64,000 nucleotides of DNA. Source: an uncultured Chloracidobacterium sp. (lineage in GTDB: Bacteria > Acidobacteriota > Blastocatellia > Pyrinomonadales > Pyrinomonadaceae). Made by a program: the position numbers and the translations under genes. The number at the start of each line of letters is the position of its first letter. Within the stretch, counting starts at the first letter, position 1. The notes under the pieces are model-generated. The model was not told the DNA's origin. It worked only from the letters and a program-made list of their open reading frames with translations, and made no database searches. Location of the stretch: NCBI GenBank assembly GCA_936914845.1, contig CAKZGE010000005.1:270717-334716 (forward strand), in the 5' to 3' direction. Positions 23,677 to 33,136 of this stretch are shown piece after piece.

Positions 23677-25914
23677 ATGAAAAAACTTTGGATAATATTT
23701 ATCGCAGTAGTGCTGGTATCCTTTACCGCTCTCGGCCTTATCGGTTCTGAGATCTTTAGACAAGCGCCGCCGATACCGGATCGGGTCGTGACGACCGATG
23801 GGGCAACATTGATCCCCGAAGATGCGATCCTTGACGGTCAAAACGTTTGGCAGGCGATGGGCGGCATGCAGGTCGGATCTGTCTGGGGCCACGGTAGTTA
23901 TGTCGCACCGGATTGGACGGCGGACTACCTTCATCGTGAAGCCGTCTTTATTTTGAATGAATGGTCAAACGCCGAATTTTCCGTCAATTACGACCAAGCA
24001 TCCAGCGAACAGCAGGCAATGCTGCGGCAACGCTTGCAGAACATGATGCGAAAGAATAATTATGATCCGGCAACGGGAACGCTTACCGTTGAACCGGTTC
24101 GCTGGCGGGCATTTGAATCGAATCTAAAACACTATTCTGAAATTTTTGCGAAAGGGAACAGTGATTACGCTATTCAGGCGAATGCTCAGTCTGATCCGGT
24201 CAAACTAAGGCATCTCAATTCATTTTTCTTTTGGACAGCGTGGGCATCTGTCGCCAACCGCCCGAATGACACGATCTCTTACACATCCAATTTCCCGTCA
24301 GAACCGCTGGTCGGTAATTTTCCGACGAACAGTTCGATCATTTGGACGGGCGTCAGTGTGATCTTGCTGATAGCGGGCATCGGAGCAATGGTGTGGTTCT
24401 ATGCCGGATGGCGCAAAGAAGAGCATTCGCACAATACGCCGGATGTTGATCCGCTGATCGGCGAAACGGTCACACCATCACAAAAGGCGACAGTCAAGTA
24501 TTTTCTGGTCGTATCTCTGCTGTTTTTGCTGCAGATCGTGATGGGGATAATAACGGCACATTACGGTGTCGAAGGCGGCGGACTTTACGGCATACCGTTA
24601 TCAGATTATTTGCCTTACGTTGTAACAAGAACCTGGCACACGCAGCTTGGCATTTTTTGGATCGCGACCGCTTGGCTGGCGGCCGGGTTGTATATTGCCC
24701 CGTATATCTGCGGCTACGAGCCAAAATATCAGAGGCTTGGCGTCAATGCTTTGTTTGGCGCGTTGCTGGTCGTAGTTCTTGGTTCGATGATCGGGCAATG
24801 GGCAAGCGTAATGCATATTCTGCCCGGCGATCTCTGGTTTTGGATCGGGCACCAAGGTTATGAATATGTCGATCTCGGCCGGGTTTGGCAATTGGCTCTG
24901 TTTATCGGCTTGCTGTTATGGCTATTCCTGATCGCACGTTCGGCGGTACCCGCCTTGAAACACGGCGGAAGCAGCCGTCCGCTGGTCATACTTTATCTGA
25001 TCACGACTGCCGGTATCGCATTCTTTTATTCGCCCGGATTGTTTTGGGGAATGCGTTCGCACCTTACGGTTGTTGAATATTGGCGATGGTGGGTCGTTCA
25101 TCTATGGGTCGAAGGATTTTTTGAGGTCTTTGCGACCGTCGTTATCGCGTTTCTGTTTGCTCGATTAAGGGTTATCGAGGCTAAAACGGCGGCATATGCG
25201 GCATTGCTTTCCGGTTCGATCTATCTGAGCGGCGGCATTATCGGCACTCTGCATCACCTTTATTTTTCCGGAACGCCTACGATCGCCCTTGCCTTCGGAG
25301 CGGTGTTTAGTGCTCTCGAAATTGTCCCGCTTGTATTTGTAGGCTACGAAGCGTTGGATAACATCCGCCATTCAAAAGCAAGGCCTTGGCTGGCTCAATA
25401 TAAATGGATCGTCTATTTCTTCGTTGCGGTCGCATTCTGGAATCTGGTGGGCGCCGGCGTTTTCGGGTTTATGATCAATCCGCCGATCGCACTTTACTAT
25501 ATGCAAGGCCTGAACACGACGGCGGTTCATGCACACGGAGCTTTGTATGGAGTTTATGGCACGCTTGGCCTGGCATTGATGCTGTTTTGTCTCAGAGCAA
25601 TGCAGCCGGAAAGGAAATGGAACGAGAAAGTCTTGGCGTTCGCATTTTGGGCGATCAACATCGGCATGATGCTCGAGATCTTGTTGAGCCTTTTGCCGAT
25701 CGGGTTGCTTCAGACCTATCAATCTGTGACCTACGGATATTGGGCGGCGCGAAGCTCCGAATTTATGCAAACCGACCTAATGCAATTTCTAAGATGGATG
25801 AGGCTGTTTGGCGACACGATATTCGCGATCGGAGCCGTTGTATTTGTATGGTTCGCTCTAAAGCTGATGCTTACACGCGATCCGAATAAGAGCGGCTCGG
25901 CAGATCTGCTGTGA
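23677..25914 (+). CDS. norZ: quinol-dependent nitric oxide reductase
   Basis: A 745-residue single-chain NO reductase (qNOR), reducing two NO to N2O with electrons from quinol. The N-terminal helix and periplasmic region (NVWQAMGGMQVGSVWGHGSY) replace the NorC subunit, and about 14 helices follow. Heme and iron ligands are visible as histidines in RTWHTQLGIFW, WWVHLWVEGFFEVF, GTLHHLYF and AVHAHGALYG. Length and order fit the qNOR family, which detoxifies NO or supports partial denitrification. It lies in an operon with a cupin, a small membrane protein and a truncated hemoglobin. Menaquinol is the likely donor. Confidence 0.96.
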   Translation: MKKLWIIFIAVVLVSFTALGLIGSEIFRQAPPIPDRVVTTDGATLIPEDAILDGQNVWQAMGGMQVGSVWGHGSYVAPDWTADYLHREAVFILNEWSNAEFSVNYDQASSEQQAMLRQRLQNMMRKNNYDPATGTLTVEPVRWRAFESNLKHYSEIFAKGNSDYAIQANAQSDPVKLRHLNSFFFWTAWASVANRPNDTISYTSNFPSEPLVGNFPTNSSIIWTGVSVILLIAGIGAMVWFYAGWRKEEHSHNTPDVDPLIGETVTPSQKATVKYFLVVSLLFLLQIVMGIITAHYGVEGGGLYGIPLSDYLPYVVTRTWHTQLGIFWIATAWLAAGLYIAPYICGYEPKYQRLGVNALFGALLVVVLGSMIGQWASVMHILPGDLWFWIGHQGYEYVDLGRVWQLALFIGLLLWLFLIARSAVPALKHGGSSRPLVILYLITTAGIAFFYSPGLFWGMRSHLTVVEYWRWWVVHLWVEGFFEVFATVVIAFLFARLRVIEAKTAAYAALLSGSIYLSGGIIGTLHHLYFSGTPTIALAFGAVFSALEIVPLVFVGYEALDNIRHSKARPWLAQYKWIVYFFVAVAFWNLVGAGVFGFMINPPIALYYMQGLNTTAVHAHGALYGVYGTLGLALMLFCLRAMQPERKWNEKVLAFAFWAINIGMMLEILLSLLPIGLLQTYQSVTYGYWAARSSEFMQTDLMQFLRWMRLFGDTIFAIGAVVFVWFALKLMLTRDPNKSGSADLL

Positions 25915-25952
25915 GCGGAGATCGATAGTGTTGTTCAATTAAAACAAAGACC

Positions 25953-26405
25953 ATGGCCGTTAGATTACTAAAGATCGCGATCCCATTTATTTGGTTTGGA
26001 ATGGTCGGGGCAATATCCTTTATGGAAGCTCCGCTCAAATTCCAAGCACCGGGCGTAACATTGCCGCTCGGGTTGGGTATCGGCCGCATCGTATTTCAGA
26101 TGCTGAACAAGATCGAAATGGTGATGGCTGTAATTTTGGCGGCTGCGTTCTTGATCGATCGCCGGGGACGCGGCCTGCCTTTCTATCTATTTTTGCTGAC
26201 AGCCGGAATTCTGGCGGTTCAGACATTTTGGCTTTTGCCCGAGCTTGATGCCCGGGCAGAACTGGTCATCGCCGGTGAAACGCCGCCCGGCTCAAATGAA
26301 CACGTCGTATATATCGTCATTGAAGCGATCAAGTTGTTGGCGCTTTTAGCGATCGGCATTTTCACCACCAGAGCAGTATTGAAAGAGGTCGGCCATGAAA
26401 CCTGA
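25953..26405 (+). CDS. small integral membrane protein of the NO cluster
   Basis: A 150-residue protein with about four hydrophobic helices (IAIPFIWFGMVGAISF near the start; IEMVMAVILAAAFLI; LPFYLFLLTAGILAVQTFWL; IEAIKLLALLAIGIF). SFMEAPLKFQAPGV after the first helix and a conserved RIVFQMLNKIE recall small membrane proteins found near NO reductases, but I cannot name the family. It ends 11 bases inside the truncated hemoglobin gene, implying translational coupling and a linked function. Confidence 0.8.
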   Translation: MAVRLLKIAIPFIWFGMVGAISFMEAPLKFQAPGVTLPLGLGIGRIVFQMLNKIEMVMAVILAAAFLIDRRGRGLPFYLFLLTAGILAVQTFWLLPELDARAELVIAGETPPGSNEHVVYIVIEAIKLLALLAIGIFTTRAVLKEVGHET

Positions 26406-26799
26406 TGTGCAAAGCAGAGAAGATATTGACGTGCTAATGAACGAATTCTATTCGCGGGCGTTGAAAGATGATCTGATCGGCTATATTTTTACGGATGTTG
26501 CTCATCTTGATCTCGATCATCATTTGCCGGTCATTGGCGATTTCTGGGAAACGGTCCTGTTTAAAACCGGAGATTACGCGCGGCACGGCCGCAACCCGAT
26601 GCAGGTCCATTTGGCTTTGAATATGAAAGAACATCTGAAGCCGGAACATTTTGAACGGTGGCTGGAGCTATTCTATGCCGTGATAGATGAGAATTTCGAA
26701 GGCGTCAATACTGCGATCCTCAAGCAAAAGGCCGCCTTTATGGCAGAGCGTTTATCAAGTGTTTGCGGCGGAGCCCCGACGCTCGGCATTAGCCGCTGA
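26395..26799 (+). CDS. group III truncated hemoglobin
   Basis: A 134-residue truncated hemoglobin of group III (like Campylobacter Ctb). The proximal heme histidine is H72 in MQVHLALN, and the conserved Trp G8 is W89 in FERWLELF. FYSRALKDDLIGYIF and GDFWETVLF match helices B and E. Such proteins bind O2 and NO tightly and are linked to NO protection. It overlaps the preceding membrane gene by 11 bases and its own 3' end overlaps the convergent Crp/Fnr gene by 11 bases. Confidence 0.93.
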   Translation: MKPDVQSREDIDVLMNEFYSRALKDDLIGYIFTDVAHLDLDHHLPVIGDFWETVLFKTGDYARHGRNPMQVHLALNMKEHLKPEHFERWLELFYAVIDENFEGVNTAILKQKAAFMAERLSSVCGGAPTLGISR

Positions 26800-27433
26800 C
26801 AAACCGCTTCAGCTTTTGCGGCGAATCGATAATGATCTTGCCGTGTTCGATGGAGAACAGATCGCGGGCGGCAAGTTTTCTTACGGTTCGAATGGTGGTT
26901 TCCGTCGTCAACCCTGCCATTTTTGCCAGATCTTTGCGGCGTAGAGTGATGCGGACGGGCTTTTCAGCAAGGCCTCCGTCTGCCAATTTGATCAAAAGCG
27001 AGGCGATACGAAATTCGGGCGATGAACTTGCCAGATTTTGGATGGTCGCGGTCTTTTCGCGAAGCATATCACACACCCATCGGATAACGGCGAAAGCCAA
27101 TTCATTTGACGAGCGTAATATGTCGATAAAGGTGTTTCGGGGGATCATCAACAGCTCGGCGGCCTCCATCGCGAAAGCGCTCGCCGGATAACACTTGTCG
27201 TCAAAAACAGGCGGCACGGCAAACATCTCGCCGGCGTAAAAGATGCCGATAATGACCTCTTTCCCGGGTTCCAGGTAGCTCATCATTCTAACCGAGCCTT
27301 TGAGAACAATGGGCAACGCCAAGGCTTTATCGCCTTCTGTAAAGATCTCTTCGTTGATCCTGTACGAATGAATTCTACCGCTGCTTAAAAGCGCTTGTCG
27401 GAGTTCATTGCTGAGGTCTTCTAATTTTACCAT
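26789..27433 (-). CDS. Crp/Fnr-family transcriptional regulator
   Basis: A 215-residue regulator with an N-terminal cyclic-nucleotide-type beta-barrel (about 20-110), a long dimerisation helix, and a winged helix whose recognition segment LAKMAGLTTETTIRTVRKLA fits the E-x2-3-R pattern that reads TGAT half-sites. The four-cysteine cluster of true FNR is absent, so it does not sense O2 by an iron-sulfur cluster; an NO-sensing Dnr-like role fits its neighbours. The start is taken as the ATG at 27433. It is convergent with the operon it may control. Confidence 0.92.
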   Translation of the reverse strand: MVKLEDLSNELRQALLSSGRIHSYRINEEIFTEGDKALALPIVLKGSVRMMSYLEPGKEVIIGIFYAGEMFAVPPVFDDKCYPASAFAMEAAELLMIPRNTFIDILRSSNELAFAVIRWVCDMLREKTATIQNLASSSPEFRIASLLIKLADGGLAEKPVRITLRRKDLAKMAGLTTETTIRTVRKLAARDLFSIEHGKIIIDSPQKLKRFVSG

Positions 27434-27553
27434 CTGCAAACATTCTGATATTTACCTGGATCAGCGGCTGGCCAATGGCCGTGGCGCACAAGCGTAGATC
27501 TTTATTGTGTTATCGACTCAGCCAAAAGAGTTTGTTCGTGCAATTATATAGTC

Positions 27554-28396
27554 ATGAGGAATAAGAATCCATCTCGGGTGAGATCAAGCCCAACCGGTTC
27601 TTCGATCGTGCGGACAATGCTGCCGCTTTTCTTTGCCGCCCTGTTTGCCGCTTCGGTCTTGGGCCAACAGCGTCTGTTGATAGTTGGCGGCGGCGATCGG
27701 CCGCCTGCGGCGATGCGGCACTTCGTGCAATGGGCGGGCGGCGAAAAAGGCCGGATACTCATTGTCACCTGGGCTAGCGGCGAACCTGAAAAAGCCTATG
27801 CAGGCTTGGCCGCGTCTTTTGAGGCCGGAACTAAGATCCGAGCCGAACAGGCAATAGATCCGGAAACAGAAGCGGATAAACAGAAGTTATCTGAGCAATT
27901 GAAAAACGCGACCGGCATTTTCTTTTCGGGCGGCGATCAAAACCGGATAATGAAGGTGTTGGAAGACAAGACACTGCTCGATTTGATAAAAGACCGCTAT
28001 CGGGCGGGCGTGCCGATCGGCGGCACAAGTGCCGGGGCAGCCGTAATGTCCGATCCGATGATGAACGGGGAAGCTGATCTGAAAAAGGTTGATGTAAGCA
28101 ATACCCCAACCGCCAAAGGCATCGGGTTGCTTCCGGATGTTATCGTCGATCAGCATTTCCTGGTGCGTCAACGCCAGAATCGATTATTTAGCTTAATGCT
28201 GAAATATCCTGACAAACTCGGCATCGGAATTGATGAGAATATGGCGATCGTGGTTGAAGATGGTCGAAAGCTAACGGTCGAAGGGCCGACAGCCGTTATG
28301 TTCATTGATCCGAAAAAGGGAAACCGCGAGATGACGGTATGGTTTTTACGCCAAGGTGAACGGTTCGACCTCAAAAAAAGGCGGATGATAAAATGA
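27554..28396 (+). CDS. cyanophycinase-like S51 peptidase, exported
   Basis: A 280-residue S51 family peptidase. The nucleophile is S159 in GGTSAGAAVM, with GIFFSGGDQNRI and VDQHFLVRQRQNRL as further family marks. Cyanophycinases hydrolyse beta-Asp-Arg dipeptides from the storage polymer. A hydrophobic segment ending FAASVLGQQ indicates export. The true start is uncertain: ATG at 27554 or a later codon near 27617. No cyanophycin synthetase is in the window, so an external polymer or another isoaspartyl substrate is likely. Confidence 0.9.
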   Translation: MRNKNPSRVRSSPTGSSIVRTMLPLFFAALFAASVLGQQRLLIVGGGDRPPAAMRHFVQWAGGEKGRILIVTWASGEPEKAYAGLAASFEAGTKIRAEQAIDPETEADKQKLSEQLKNATGIFFSGGDQNRIMKVLEDKTLLDLIKDRYRAGVPIGGTSAGAAVMSDPMMNGEADLKKVDVSNTPTAKGIGLLPDVIVDQHFLVRQRQNRLFSLMLKYPDKLGIGIDENMAIVVEDGRKLTVEGPTAVMFIDPKKGNREMTVWFLRQGERFDLKKRRMIK

Positions 28397-28414
28397 GCCG
28401 AAACGGGGAACTCT

Positions 28415-28843
28415 TTACTCTCTTTTCGAAGGCAAAATAAACTTTTCAGGAAGCGGCTGGTCAGGGTCGTATTCTAAAGCTGGATAACCCACCGGGCCGC
28501 TCGACGTTATTCTTACGACGGTTCCAAAGCTCGTATGCCCGCCAATCGAGTGGAAAATGTTAACACCAAAATTCAAAACGCGCAGTATCAAACTGAGCCG
28601 GATCGTCCTCTTCGGAAAGGTTACATAACCATTCTCATCGGTATATTGGTCAGATTCTGCGTCTGCACAGTCTGCCTGTAGTGAGTAATTTCTACAAAAT
28701 TGTCTGACAAGTTGTCCTTTATAAGGCGAACCGTTTTCGTCAATAACCTGAATCTTCCATTCAGGTGCCGCAGTTGTGTGAAATGGAATGAGAGATAAAA
28801 CAGCAGAAATTATTAGAATTATCAAAATTATTTTACTTTTCAT
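28415..28843 (-). CDS. exported AT-rich hypothetical protein
   Basis: A 142-residue protein with a signal peptide (IILIILIISAVLSLIPFHTTAA) and a short Ig-like region (WKIQVIDENGSPYKGQLVRQ ... YTDENGYVTFP) resembling carboxypeptidase regulatory-like folds. Two cysteines (FCRNY, DCADAE) could pair. It is more AT-rich than its neighbours and stands between convergent cyanophycinase and prenyltransferase genes, so it may be acquired. No function can be given. Confidence 0.65.
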   Translation of the reverse strand: MKSKIILIILIISAVLSLIPFHTTAAPEWKIQVIDENGSPYKGQLVRQFCRNYSLQADCADAESDQYTDENGYVTFPKRTIRLSLILRVLNFGVNIFHSIGGHTSFGTVVRITSSGPVGYPALEYDPDQPLPEKFILPSKRE

Positions 28844-28909
28844 TTGATCAACATTCCTGCATAACCGCGCTTCTTCGATCTGCCAATTGTTTCTCGTTAG
28901 ATGGCAAGT

Positions 28910-29776
28910 CTAACGGTACAACAGTGCCGCACCGAAGCTGAGAAGCAATATCACGCTGACGAAGGCGTTGGTGGTAAAAAAAGCCGCGTTCATCTTGCTC
29001 AGGTCGGTCGGTTTTACCAATGTGTGTTGATAGATGAGCAGTGCTCCGACCGCCGCCACGCCAACCAGTGAAGGCCAGCCGAGGCCCGCCGCAGCGTAAA
29101 ATATCAGCAAAACAATGAACGCCTGGACGTGGAACAGCCGTGCGATGTAAAGCGAATTGCGGATGCCGAACCGCGCCGGTATCGAATGCAGCCCGGCCTT
29201 TCGGTCGTATTCCATATCCTGACACGCGTAAAGCACGTCAAAGCCGGCTGTCCACATCAGCACGAACAGCGAAAGCAGCAGCGGCACTTCGGAATCGATG
29301 GCGCCGCGGACGGCGATCCAAGCAGCGGTCGGCGAAATCGCCAGTGCCCATCCGAGCAGCAGATGAGCAAATGCCGTAAACCTTTTGGCGTAAGAATATG
29401 CAAGAACGCTGATGAGTGCGATCGGCGAAAGAACGAATGTCAGCCAATTAAGTGAATACGCAGCAAATAGAAAAAGTGCTGACGAAAAGATGAAAAAGCC
29501 CCACGCAAAGCCGGTTGAAAGTTTTCCGCTCGGAAGTTCGCGTTTGGCGGTTCGCGGATTTTTGGCGTCGATGTCGCTATCGACAATGCGGTTAAAGGTC
29601 ATTGCCGCCGAACGGGCGCCGACCATTGCCGCCACGATCCACAAAAGCGTTCGCCAAGCCGGAAAGCCTTCCGCCGCGAGTAAAGCTCCCAGCAAAGCAA
29701 AGGGCAATGCGAACAGAGTATGCTCGAATTTTATCATCTCGAGCGTAGTTCTTAATTTTTGAAAAGGGCCGGGCAT
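28910..29776 (-). CDS. mqnP: UbiA-family prenyltransferase, probably MqnP
   Basis: A 288-residue integral membrane prenyltransferase. The two Asp-rich motifs are NRIVDSDIDAKNPRT and DMEYDRKAGLHS, which bind the Mg-diphosphate of the prenyl donor; eight or nine helices surround them. In an organism with the futalosine pathway (mqnE at 19131-20237) the UbiA-like enzyme normally acts as MqnP on 1,4-dihydroxy-6-naphthoate. The start is placed at the ATG at 29776 (MPGPFQKL); a longer frame exists but needs TTG. Confidence 0.88.
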   Translation of the reverse strand: MPGPFQKLRTTLEMIKFEHTLFALPFALLGALLAAEGFPAWRTLLWIVAAMVGARSAAMTFNRIVDSDIDAKNPRTAKRELPSGKLSTGFAWGFFIFSSALFLFAAYSLNWLTFVLSPIALISVLAYSYAKRFTAFAHLLLGWALAISPTAAWIAVRGAIDSEVPLLLSLFVLMWTAGFDVLYACQDMEYDRKAGLHSIPARFGIRNSLYIARLFHVQAFIVLLIFYAAAGLGWPSLVGVAAVGALLIYQHTLVKPTDLSKMNAAFFTTNAFVSVILLLSFGAALLYR

Positions 29777-29876
29777 ATAATGATCACACAGTCCGTAAAC
29801 AAGATTATGCCTAAATTGAATGCCGGGCGGCAAACCGGTTTGCTCCTGTACGACGGCTCAATTAGGATATGTATCA

Positions 29877-30410
29877 ATGCCGAGCGGTAAATTTCATGAT
29901 GTGGTAACGCTTCTTTTGACGCCCGCCGCGTTCGGTGCCGGAATAGCGGCATTTGGCACGTTGCCGTTAGCCGCGACTGCGGCAGCGGCATTTGCCTTTG
30001 GTGGATTTATGTTCGGGCCGGACTTGGACACCGTGTCGAAACAGTATTCACGCTGGGGGATCTTTCGTTTTTTCTGGCTGCCCTATCGAAAATTCTTCAG
30101 TCACCGTTCCCGCTGGTCGCATGGTTTGATCTTCGGATCATTACTGCGAAGCATATATTTTATCGGTGTCATTACGCTCGCGGCTTTTGCTTTAGCGATG
30201 GCTTGGCACGCGGCGGCGGAAAGTGCGGGCCCGGAATTTCTCAGCTTTGTCGGCATTTGGCAAACCTTTGGCATTACGTTTCGGGAAAAGATCGGGGCGA
30301 TCTATTTGGCCGCCGTGTTCGGAGGGCTGTGGCTGGGTGCCGCGAGCCATACCTTTACAGATATGGCCGTTTCTTATGTAAAAACCGGCCGGATCACCGA
30401 ATTTCTCTAG
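29877..30410 (+). CDS. DUF2227 membrane protein, putative metal binding
   Basis: A 177-residue protein of the DUF2227 family. His/Asp residues in KFHDVVTLLL, GFMFGPDLDTVSKQYSRWG, SHRSRWSHGLIFG and GAASHTFTDM match the conserved set that resembles the membrane metal-dependent hydrolase YdjM family. Several hydrophobic helices lie between them. The ATG at 29877 follows AGGA at slightly long spacing. It is divergent from the prenyltransferase. Function not established. Confidence 0.85.
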   Translation: MPSGKFHDVVTLLLTPAAFGAGIAAFGTLPLAATAAAAFAFGGFMFGPDLDTVSKQYSRWGIFRFFWLPYRKFFSHRSRWSHGLIFGSLLRSIYFIGVITLAAFALAMAWHAAAESAGPEFLSFVGIWQTFGITFREKIGAIYLAAVFGGLWLGAASHTFTDMAVSYVKTGRITEFL

Positions 30411-30416
30411 CAGATG

Positions 30417-31619
30417 TCATCTGCCTTTTCTAGTTGAGGATATCCGTAGTGCCTGGCGACGAACGGCGTCTGATACATTGCGATTGTTTGAAAGAGCGGT
30501 CAGATCGCGAAGCTGCAGCCTTGTCAGGATATTCATTACATTGGCTATCGGTGTTCGCGGATTGCGGGCGAGGTTGTGGATAATGGCATAGCTGCGTGCC
30601 CATTGGCGGTCGGCCGCGATCTGCCGCAGCACATCTTCGGTGATGGTTCGCATCGCCGCGATCTTTTCTATTTCCTGTTCCGTGATGCGCGGATTGCTGA
30701 CCACGGCGGTGGCGATAACGCGATTAGGGTCGCGGATCAGAATGTTGCGTGCTTCTCGGTCGCCTTTCATCGCCAGCCGGGCACGGTCTTTGACCCCCAT
30801 TCGCAGAATGCGGTTGATCGCCGAAACGCGTTCGGCTCCGAGCTCTTGGTCGTCTGCCTTAAATTCGCCGATTATCTTATCTACTATCGCCTGGCGCTGT
30901 TCCGGCGTTTCTTCATAGAGTTCTTCGATCAGATCAAGGCTCAACCACGAATCGTCCGTTTCGCTGTCGGGCACTTCGATAAGAGAGGCGATGAAAAATG
31001 CATCATCGTCGCTGATATCGCCCGAAAGATCGGTTTTTTCGATGAATTCGGCGGCCGCTTCGTTACCCTGAGCACGAAGCTCGCTCGCGATCTGTTCCGT
31101 ACCGCGTTCTTTTTCAAAAAACTCCTTGCGTGTTTCCGAAACTCTTCGTTCCGCCTCGGCACCGCAATTCGGATTTGCCAAGATGGCTTGGATCAAGGCC
31201 GGGTTTTTGATGAGCAGCTGTTGGTTAAGGGCCATCACGTCAAGAACCTGCGGGTGGAGGCTTGAACGAGCGATATTGACCATTGTCTCCGGCGGCGTTT
31301 TCGCATTTGCGATGATCAATTCCTGTATCTCGCGGGCTGTGGTGCGCTGTCTGCCGTAGTAATTCAGCACCGCCGCCGCTGTTTCGCGTGAACGCATCAC
31401 GGCCGCAAGCGTCTGAGATTCCTGCAGATCCAGCGTTTGCACAGCGCTTTCGGCGATCTGCGGATCTTCTGAGACAGCCAAGGCTACGAGAACCTCCAGC
31501 AGGTCATTTTGCGGCAGCGGCAATGCTCCGCGGGCTGCGGCCAGCATCGCCGGCTGCGGTGCCTTGCCTTCAATGATTGCGCGTACCGCCGGATTTGCGG
31601 ATTCGATCGTAAAGCTCAT
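30417..31619 (-). CDS. alpha-helical repeat protein, unknown function
   Basis: A 400-residue cytoplasmic protein without signal peptide or membrane helices. It is almost wholly alpha-helical and has weak repeats of about 25-40 residues, for example LVALAVSEDPQIAESAVQTL and NILIRDPNRVIATAVVSNPR, like HEAT/leucine-rich variant repeats. An acidic stretch follows residue 190 (DLSGDISDDDAFF). No catalytic motif is seen. It is divergent from the nucleotide-sugar dehydrogenase. Confidence 0.72.
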   Translation of the reverse strand: MSFTIESANPAVRAIIEGKAPQPAMLAAARGALPLPQNDLLEVLVALAVSEDPQIAESAVQTLDLQESQTLAAVMRSRETAAAVLNYYGRQRTTAREIQELIIANAKTPPETMVNIARSSLHPQVLDVMALNQQLLIKNPALIQAILANPNCGAEAERRVSETRKEFFEKERGTEQIASELRAQGNEAAAEFIEKTDLSGDISDDDAFFIASLIEVPDSETDDSWLSLDLIEELYEETPEQRQAIVDKIIGEFKADDQELGAERVSAINRILRMGVKDRARLAMKGDREARNILIRDPNRVIATAVVSNPRITEQEIEKIAAMRTITEDVLRQIAADRQWARSYAIIHNLARNPRTPIANVMNILTRLQLRDLTALSNNRNVSDAVRRQALRISSTRKGR

Positions 31620-31791
31620 ATATAAAATAGAAAAAATGACCGGCGAAAGCCGAATTGAAATGCCGCAGACAGCTGCACCATCGGCATTTTAACATAAACC
31701 GGTATGCTCTTGACTATACATTTCTGTTGCCGTACCTTTATTCATTCAATGCCTGACAAGAAGGGCATTTGTTCGCACCCTATTTATACTA

Positions 31792-33129
31792 ATGATCAAA
31801 GAGCAAATCGAGAAAATGATCGCCGATAAGAGCGCCTGTATAGGTGTTATCGGCTTAGGCTATGTCGGGCTTCCGCTGATCGTGGAATTTTGCCTCAACG
31901 GATTTAAAGGCGTCGGTTTTGAGGTCGATCAACGAAAGGCGGATGCGATCAACGCCGGCCGTTCCTACATCGTTGATGTGCGGGACGAAGCTTTGGCCAA
32001 ATGCCTGGAAACGCACAAGCTGGCGGCGACGACCGATTTTTCGAAGCTGGCAGATTGTGATGCGATCATCATCTGTGTTCCGACACCGCTGCGAAAGACC
32101 AAAGACCCGGATATGTCCTATATCTTGGCCGCCGGCGAAGAGATAAAAAAATACGCCCGCCGCGCTCAGTTGGTCATCCTGGAATCGACGACCTATCCCG
32201 GAACTACGGACGAGGTTCTGCAGCCGATGCTTGAAGAGGCCGGATTGAAACTTGACGAAGATTTCCTGCTCGCATTTTCACCGGAACGCGTCGATCCGGG
32301 CAATCCGCAATTCCAAACGCATAATATTCCCAAGGTCGTCGGCGGAGTGTCGCCGGATTCGACCGCCGTCGCAGCTCTGCTTTATGCCGAGATCGTCGAT
32401 CAGGTCCACGCCGTATCATCCGCTCGCGTCGCCGAAGCCTGTAAGCTCTGGGAAAACACTTTCCGGGCGATAAATATCGGCATGGCGAATGAAATGGCAC
32501 GTCTTTGCAACACCTTAGGCATCGATACATGGGAAGTTGTGCGAGCGGCTGCGACCAAGCCGTTCGGATTTATGCCGTTTTATCCCGGCCCCGGCATTGG
32601 CGGCCATTGCATCCCGCTTGATCCGCATTATCTTTCGTGGAAGGCGCGACAGCACGGCTTCGATTCCCAGTTCATATCGCTTGCCGAACAGGTCAATTCC
32701 GGAATGCCGGCATATGTTGTAAAGCTGGTTGCGACCGCTCTCAATGATGAAAAAAAGGCGGTCAACGGATCAAAGGTGCTGATCCTCGGCGTCGCTTATA
32801 AAAAAGACATAGACGACATGCGCGAATCGCCCGCTCTTTCGATCATCGACCTGTTGCGGACCCGCGGTGCCGATATCGTTTATCATGATCCTTTCGTTCC
32901 CGAAGTTACCTTTGACCACGCGTACACCATCGGCGATGCAGAGCCGTTGTTCAATCAGGATCTGACGGACGAATTGATAAGCTCCTCGGATTGCGTTGTG
33001 ATCTGTACGGAGCATTCAACAGTCGATTACGATCGCGTTTGCAAATTGGCAAAGGTCGTTGTGGACACGCGAAACGCTCTGGCACCGGACGTAAGAAGCG
33101 GCGGTAAGGCAAAGATCGTTAGGCTGTAA
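31792..33129 (+). CDS. wbpA: UDP-N-acetylglucosamine 6-dehydrogenase-type enzyme
   Basis: A 445-residue nucleotide-sugar dehydrogenase oxidising the C6 hydroxyl to a carboxylate with two NAD. The N-terminal GVIGLGYVGLPL is the dinucleotide loop, K218 and the catalytic C273 (GPGIGGHCIPLDP) are present, and AFSPERVDPGNP is typical of the WbpA/UDP-GlcNAc branch rather than UDP-glucose dehydrogenase. The product feeds O-antigen or exopolysaccharide. It stands alone and meets the peroxiredoxin gene tail to tail, 7 bases apart. Confidence 0.9.
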   Translation: MIKEQIEKMIADKSACIGVIGLGYVGLPLIVEFCLNGFKGVGFEVDQRKADAINAGRSYIVDVRDEALAKCLETHKLAATTDFSKLADCDAIIICVPTPLRKTKDPDMSYILAAGEEIKKYARRAQLVILESTTYPGTTDEVLQPMLEEAGLKLDEDFLLAFSPERVDPGNPQFQTHNIPKVVGGVSPDSTAVAALLYAEIVDQVHAVSSARVAEACKLWENTFRAINIGMANEMARLCNTLGIDTWEVVRAAATKPFGFMPFYPGPGIGGHCIPLDPHYLSWKARQHGFDSQFISLAEQVNSGMPAYVVKLVATALNDEKKAVNGSKVLILGVAYKKDIDDMRESPALSIIDLLRTRGADIVYHDPFVPEVTFDHAYTIGDAEPLFNQDLTDELISSSDCVVICTEHSTVDYDRVCKLAKVVVDTRNALAPDVRSGGKAKIVRL

Positions 33130-33136
33130 CAGGATG

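Noticed and set aside
30576..31265. A 229-codon open frame antisense to the helical-repeat gene
   Set aside because: Composition is that of a reverse-strand shadow (rich in Arg, His, Phe, Gly) and no motif is present.
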